Part shown: piece after piece, positions 59,080-64,000 of the stretch
How the letters are laid out: each line of letters starts with the position of its first letter
Position numbering within the stretch: the stretch's first letter is position 1
Assembly (NCBI RefSeq): GCF_000003855.2
Contig: NW_003101679.1
Coordinates: forward strand, 62,001-126,000
Origin: Blastomyces gilchristii SLH14081
Taxonomy: Eukaryota > Ascomycota > Eurotiomycetes > Onygenales > Ajellomycetaceae
DNA: 64,000 bases
Direction: 5' to 3'
Program-made: the position numbers and the translations under genes
Notes under the pieces: generated by a model
The model's database searches: none
Seen by the model: only the letters and a program-made list of their open reading frames with translations
Told to the model about the DNA's origin: nothing

Positions 59080-59623
59080 TGTTATATCTCTAACTGTATC
59101 AAGACTCTGCTGCAGTTTTATACAGCTCATCACTTTCATGCAGATGATTTCATTCATCTCACAGACTGTTTAAACTAATTTTCAATCACTCTATGACATT
59201 ATTCAGATATATCATAGAAAGATCTGATTGATGAATATGAGAACCTCACTTCTATACAAGATCAGCAGATTACTCTTTCTTGATAGTAAGGTACTGCTGA
59301 GGTATCACTCTGGCTATTCTCACTCATGAAATGAGAGAAGAATATTCACTCATTATCTATATAAAATAGCTAGATACTGGCTTCTTATTAAAGAAGTCAG
59401 TGATTCATTTTTCTTCTACTGAAATATATACAAGAGTTACTGTGTTTCTTATACAATCTTCTTAGTATACTAAGTATCATATCTGTGATATTCTTACAAT
59501 AACTCTGTAGTCTATGAGCTCACTATTCAAGCAAGATAGTCAAGCTCACTCATACAGCTTCTCAAACAACTATCTCTATATAACACCGCTGACTAGCTAC
59601 CGCTTCAGGTCTGTCACGTTACA
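59080..59623 (+). repeat. D1 3' LTR
   Basis: Start TGTTATATCTCTAACTG is heavily mutated relative to the 5' LTR. The end keeps CACCGCTGACTAGCTACCGC and GTCACGTTACA. Confidence 0.92.
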
Positions 59624-61405
59624 ATATCAATCATCTTTTAGATGATTACAGACCTTATAAAGATAATTCTTTACAGTCTGAATTGTGTATTTTGATGCAT
59701 TATCAGTCTCAGAGTAATAGACAGGTTATAAACAGTATATAATCTTGAGAACTTGACAGATTCTTGTTCAGAGAGTACTCATGAATTGATAGTCTTAATC
59801 TAATATTATAGATCTTGATAATTCATATATTTAATAGAATGAGATCTGTAGAAAAGCTGCAGTGACTTATTCAGTATTTATCTTATTACAAGATTTCAAT
59901 ATTACATCTTTACTCAATCAGTTCATGACAATTAGAATGTTTCTACAACTCTTACTCTCAGAGAGATTAATAGTGAAGTTAATTATTATATCTTATCAGA
60001 TTCTATCAGAGATATTGAGTGATTTCAGCAGGTCTTTTCTATAGTTCTTTTATAAGATAATAGAGAAACAATAGTTGCAGTTTCAGACAAAGCATCTGAT
60101 ACTGTTTAATATCTTCAGTCAGTAGAATTCTTGACAGATTATTCAGTACAGTTGTTTATAAACTGAATAATCAGTCATATATAAATCATACATCTCTTGC
60201 ATTATTCAGACGTGTAAGAGTTTGAAGTAAGAGACTCAGTATTGTTTATGAAATTACAGAGTGTTATTGTTATTAATTAAGTACTCTGAGATGTTGATTC
60301 TTATATGTAGTTCTGAGACAAATTGAGATACTTCTTGATATACTGCTTCAGTGAGTACTTGAAGAAGTTTATCAGTTCAGACTGTTATATATTATATTTC
60401 ATTTAGTGTAGATTCAGAAGAAGTTGAGATATCTATAACAGTTCTAATTGAAGAAGTATATATTATGTCATCAGTTATTTCATCTTGATTAACTAATATC
60501 TTCAGATTTAAGAGCTGATGCTCTCAGTTTATTCAGTAAATATCTGTTAAATTGAATGATATATCTTACTCTTGTTATAAGAGAGCATCTGTCATCAAGT
60601 TCTGACTGTCAGAGTGATAGTGTATTATAAAATGAAAATGACTTAATAGCTCAGATCATTGCATCTGTTATTCAGTAAGCTTGTAAGTGATAGTGAAGTA
60701 TTTGAGATTCTTATAATCTGTGATTATCTCAAACTTAAAGACACTTCAAAGCTCAGAGTCTTATTCTTCTAGACAGAGTACTATTATTAGAAGTTTCTTA
60801 TTATAGATCTCATAGTTGTATTTAATAAGACTCAACTTCTTAGATATGAAGATGTATGATTATAAGATATCTTTATTATTATATTGTAATATAGCTTTCT
60901 CTGTAATATAGTCAGAGAAGTCAGCTACAATAACTGTTTCACAGTCAGAGTCAAATATTATTAGTAGAGATATATTAAGAATATCTTCTTTATCAATGTA
61001 AATGTAGCATCAGTGTTCACTGATCATTGAAATACTAAGTTGTTCTGAGTGAGTTCTATAAGTGATCTCATGATATCTGAGAAGTTTTATATAAATCACT
61101 GATAGAAGTTAGCAAATCTGATAAAGCTTTATACATCTTTCACAGTATATGAAGCTTCTCATTCAAGAATAGCAGAGACTTTCTCAGAATTCATTTGAAT
61201 CTTTGTACTAGCTTCTATAATAAAATCTGGATATTTTGTACTCTTAGCTTTGAAATCACACTTATTAACATCTATTGATAGTTCTGCTTCTAATAATTAT
61301 TATAATACTCTTTATACATATTATTGATGTTCTTTTCTGAACTCATCAGTGAAGATGAGAATGTTATCAAGATATACAGATACAAATTTATCAAGGAAAT
61401 CTCAG
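59624..61405 (-). pseudogene. A7, right part: integrase, RNase H, RT (minus)
   Basis: Begins with the ATATC duplication and is collinear with A5 20759 onward (across C1). Read leftwards: RT palm (near 61380), RNase H, integrase. Truncated at 61405 by the A8 LTR inside the RT, so its gag and 5' LTR lie beyond A8, outside the window. Confidence 0.88.
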
Positions 61406-61713
61406 TGTGACGGGCTGCGCTCAATCAATCATATAGACTATTCTGTTACACTTCACAGATTTCAACTGCTTCATTCTTGAACACATATGCTCTGATTCTC
61501 AGCCATTCTTGATTGCTGATTCTCAGCTGTCATGAACATGTATAGATTCTTCCGCCCTGAAGCTGCACTGTATACATCACCACATACATGTATAAATATT
61601 CACTTTGATTGCTGATTCTCACACTTGCTCTTTCTTTTCCTTCTCTAACATTTTTCTCTTTGTTATATAAGACCTATATATTATACTGATCTATTCAGTG
61701 TAGACCTCTTATA
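61406..61713 (+). repeat. A8 5' LTR
   Basis: 308 bp; the outer edge is partly preserved (GACGGGCTGCGCTC), the inner end mutated (TAGACCTCTTATA). TATA-like TATAAATATT near 61591. Confidence 0.88.
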
Positions 61714-62099
61714 CTAGAAAAACATTCTTCATCTTCTTATTAGAAATCATTATCTATGTATCATCTTCTTATTAGAAATAATTACTCACTGAGATATCTG
61801 AATGTGTAATGATGTGTAAGAAATAGAGAAATAGTTAAACAGTTAAGCAGACACTGAGTTCTCAGATAGAAGCTTGCTTATCAATCACTCTGAGTCTGTA
61901 ACAAGATCTTCTGAAGAGAGTAAGATCTTATAAGAGAATATCAGCAAAAGACCTGAGAGTTCTGACACTTCAGACATATGAAATATTCATACAATTCCAC
62001 TTCTTTAAGATTTCACAGATATTATACACTCAATGAATGACATATCTAACAACAATATGAGAGAACTCTTGAATATGAGTATAGAAGTGATATCACAGT

Positions 62100-63200
62100 G
62101 ACTCTGAGTAATGTTGAAATTACAACAGTAACAGATAACTGATATACATGCAACTCAATAACTTCAATACAAACAGATTCAATAATTAACTTAACAAAGA
62201 ACTCATGTGATTTCAACATCTACAGAATTGAATACAGAAGTACTGAAAGAATGCTTAGATACTTTCACATTTTCAATACTTTCGATCTCACTCTCTACTT
62301 ATCATGAAGAATGGAAATGCTCACGAAACTGAGTATAGATGAAGATGCCATTGATTTGCTAACTAATCAAGATTAATATATCAATGAATGATTGAAGAAT
62401 CACATGAAAGAGAAGTTTCATTCATGAATAAAAGCATATGAATCAGCATTGTGAATATCTGATAATATCATAAGATATCTTGATATTCTGTTTCAAGACA
62501 CTGTCATGCAATAGAAGATATTAGATTAATTATAGAGTGTCTGACAGAGAAACACTTCTCTGACAACATTCATTCCTGACTTCAACATCAAGATCTTAGA
62601 AGCAGATGATCAATCTTGAGAGAATTGAATGAAGATTAGTATGCTCAAGAAGACATTAACTTTTGAACTCTTATAGACTCTTATAAGTGTAAATGAAGAC
62701 TCAACTTATGAAGACTTCTATACACAGCTTCAAACATTGAATGACAGTCTTATCAAGCTCAAGAGTATACAGAACAGTGACAGAAGATGTTACATCTCAG
62801 TCACTTATATACCTGCACTGAAGAGAAGTAACAGCAATGATACAGATGTTATGAACTGAATAGATTCAAATGTCTATACAAAAGCAAGAGTTTCTGTCAT
62901 TTGAACAGGCTTCTGAGTCCCTGGGATCACTTCTGAGAAAGTCATTGATTGACATCAACATGGAGTATGCATCAACTGTAACTGATTAGATCATATTCCT
63001 TTCAACTGCTGATTAACCTATGTGCCTTCACACTTGAGAGAAAGATCAGTGTCTTCTCATTCAAAGAATGAATCAGTGCCTGTCTGCAACAATCACATTG
63101 CAGTGAAGAAAGATTCAGAAGATAACTATGAGAATACTCTAATGAAACAGGGAAAAGATTAACTTCTGTTTAAATTCATAAACAGAAGCTTGAAGAGGTC
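62100..63200 (+). pseudogene. A8 gag (decayed)
   Basis: Capsid-like block 62250-62590 and CCHC knuckle near 62968-63009 (CINCN-LDHIPFNC, ligands kept, one stop). Collinear with A3 and A6 gag. Confidence 0.8.
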
Positions 63201-63224
63201 AGATGATAACAATTTAAAGAGAAA

Positions 63225-64000
63225 ATGATAATGAATGCAATTCTTGTATCTACTGTGATTGATAACATGTATAATATAAAAGCCATGATAGACAGCAGTC
63301 TATGTCACTATACAATGATAAAATCTTCAGTTGTAAGATATCATAATCCTCAGCATATTCTCTTATCAAAATCTCAACTTCTCACAGAATTTGATAATGT
63401 AAAGAAAAATGCATCAGTTATATAATGAAATTAAACATAGATATTGAAGGATATCAACATGAAGATGCCTATGTGAATGAAGTTAATAATCTTAATTATA
63501 ATCTTGTATTAGAACTCATCTAACTATCTGAATAAGATATCTTATTGAATACTTAAAACAGAAGCTTGATATTCTCTAACAATGATAGAATTCATGAAGA
63601 CAATATTCACAAGACTATGAATCTTACACAGATCTCTGTCAACACTTATAAAATGCTCTGAAAAAGAAGTTATTAAAATCACTGACAAAATCATCAACAG
63701 TAAGACTATATATCAATCTATTTCATCAGTCTGACTGATATCAAGAATGCTCTAGAGAAGTTATTCTGTACTATAATAACAGATTCTCATACCAAACTCT
63801 CTCAATAATATCATAAATATCTAGATGTCTTCTGACAAGACAACATTACAAATTTACCCCTCTTACAAGGTTCAGAAATAGATCACAGTATCAAGTTAGA
63901 GAAGTAGAATGATAAGAACTCTGAATCATCATGAGATCCTCTCTATAATATATCTCAAGATAAACTCCTTCTTCTTTGAAAGACACTTAATGATCTGTTG
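63225..64000 (+). pseudogene. A8 pol start: protease and linker to RT
   Basis: Protease-like frame 63225-63425 is open (KAMIDSSLCHYTMIK; DSG changed to DSS), then the linker. The window ends a few bases before the RT fingers begin. Confidence 0.82.

Larger units (their letters stand above)
44538..59623 (+). mobile_element. D1: complete family D chromovirus, split by B3
   Basis: LTRs of exactly 544 bp (44538-45081, 59080-59623), TG...CA type, with ATATC duplications. Internal gag, protease, RT, RNase H, integrase and chromodomain, then a long 3' region into which B3 inserted. Without B3 and its duplication it is about 7.8 kb. All frames are broken. Confidence 0.93.
61406..64000 (+). mobile_element. 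A8: family A element, 5' part, running off the window
   Basis: 5' LTR at 61406-61713 (308 bp, starting TGTGACGGGCTGCGCTC), leader, gag and protease, ending just before the RT core. Inserted in A7. Left flank CTCAG; the matching right duplication would lie outside the window. Confidence 0.9.

Noticed and set aside
1..64000. TGA might encode Trp (mitochondrial or other alternative code), since reading TGA as Trp restores many domains
   Set aside because: TAA and TAG stops also occur at expected Gln and Trp, LTRs show the same substitutions in non-coding DNA, and the intact enzyme gene in the island uses TGG normally. LTR retrotransposons and LINEs indicate nuclear DNA.
1..64000. APOBEC-like editing of cDNA as the cause of CC-context mutations
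   Set aside because: Both strands of each element carry C-to-T and G-to-A changes, LINEs and LTR elements are both affected, and mutation fades at element borders. Single-strand cDNA editing would be strand-biased.
1..64000. Circular or terminally redundant molecule, because the window ends just before the RT point at which it begins
   Set aside because: The two ends belong to different family A copies (A8 and A1) with different mutations; the match of position is coincidence.

Overview
The window is a transposon graveyard from a filamentous ascomycete (Pezizomycotina) nuclear genome. Long AT-rich stretches hold reverse-transcriptase elements ruined by C-to-T and G-to-A changes on both strands (repeat-induced point mutation, RIP, or something like it). 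A GC-balanced island at about 38.83-42.86 kb carries the only intact gene I can name, a sterol-desaturase-type di-iron membrane enzyme. A short TTAGGG tract also fits a filamentous fungus. The organism is not identifiable from this sequence alone.

Four LTR-retrotransposon families and one LINE family account for nearly everything. Family A (LTR about 310-330 bp, Ty3/gypsy chromovirus) has eight copies or pieces, A1-A8. Family B (LTR 258 bp, chromovirus) has a solo LTR (B1), a gag fragment (B2) and a complete copy (B3). Family C (LTR 167-169 bp, Ty3/gypsy without a visible chromodomain) has one complete copy, C1. Family D (LTR 544 bp, chromovirus) has one complete copy, D1. The LINE family is Tad-like (zinc-knuckle ORF1; endonuclease, RT and RNase H in ORF2): Tad-1 appears full length and Tad-2 is 5'-truncated. 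Family letters are mine.

Layout. 1-2250: A1 pol fragment (+), ending in a telomere-like tract at 2251-2265. 2267-16939: an A2 element (-) split by Tad-1 (2377-9965) and by complete A3 (10265-16180). 16940-18016: an orphan segment with a 20-bp perfect palindrome. 18017-18274: solo LTR B1. 18283-38832: A4 and A5 (-), with C1 (20859-36962) inside A5, and A6 (23838-29502) plus Tad-2 (33723-35863) inside C1. 38833-42861: GC island. 42862-43560: B2. 43561-61405: A7 (-) split by D1 (44538-59623), which is itself split by B3 (50652-57901). 61406-64000: A8 (+), running off the end. Target-site duplications at seven of these insertions let the order of events be read directly.

The most notable signals concern the mutation process. 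First, in all five complete LTR elements (four families) the outer edge of each LTR is nearly unmutated while the inner parts are heavily mutated, giving mirror-image LTR pairs. Second, in hand-aligned LTR pairs the changed cytosines lie mainly in CpG and CpC, rarely CpA, unlike the classical CpA-dominated RIP of Neurospora; this explains why TGA is the commonest stop in the dead genes. Third, the 5' end of Tad-1, which truncated LINE copies would lack, is almost unmutated. Together these point to a homology-guided mutator whose action stops where homology stops. No CRISPR array, rRNA or tRNA gene was seen.
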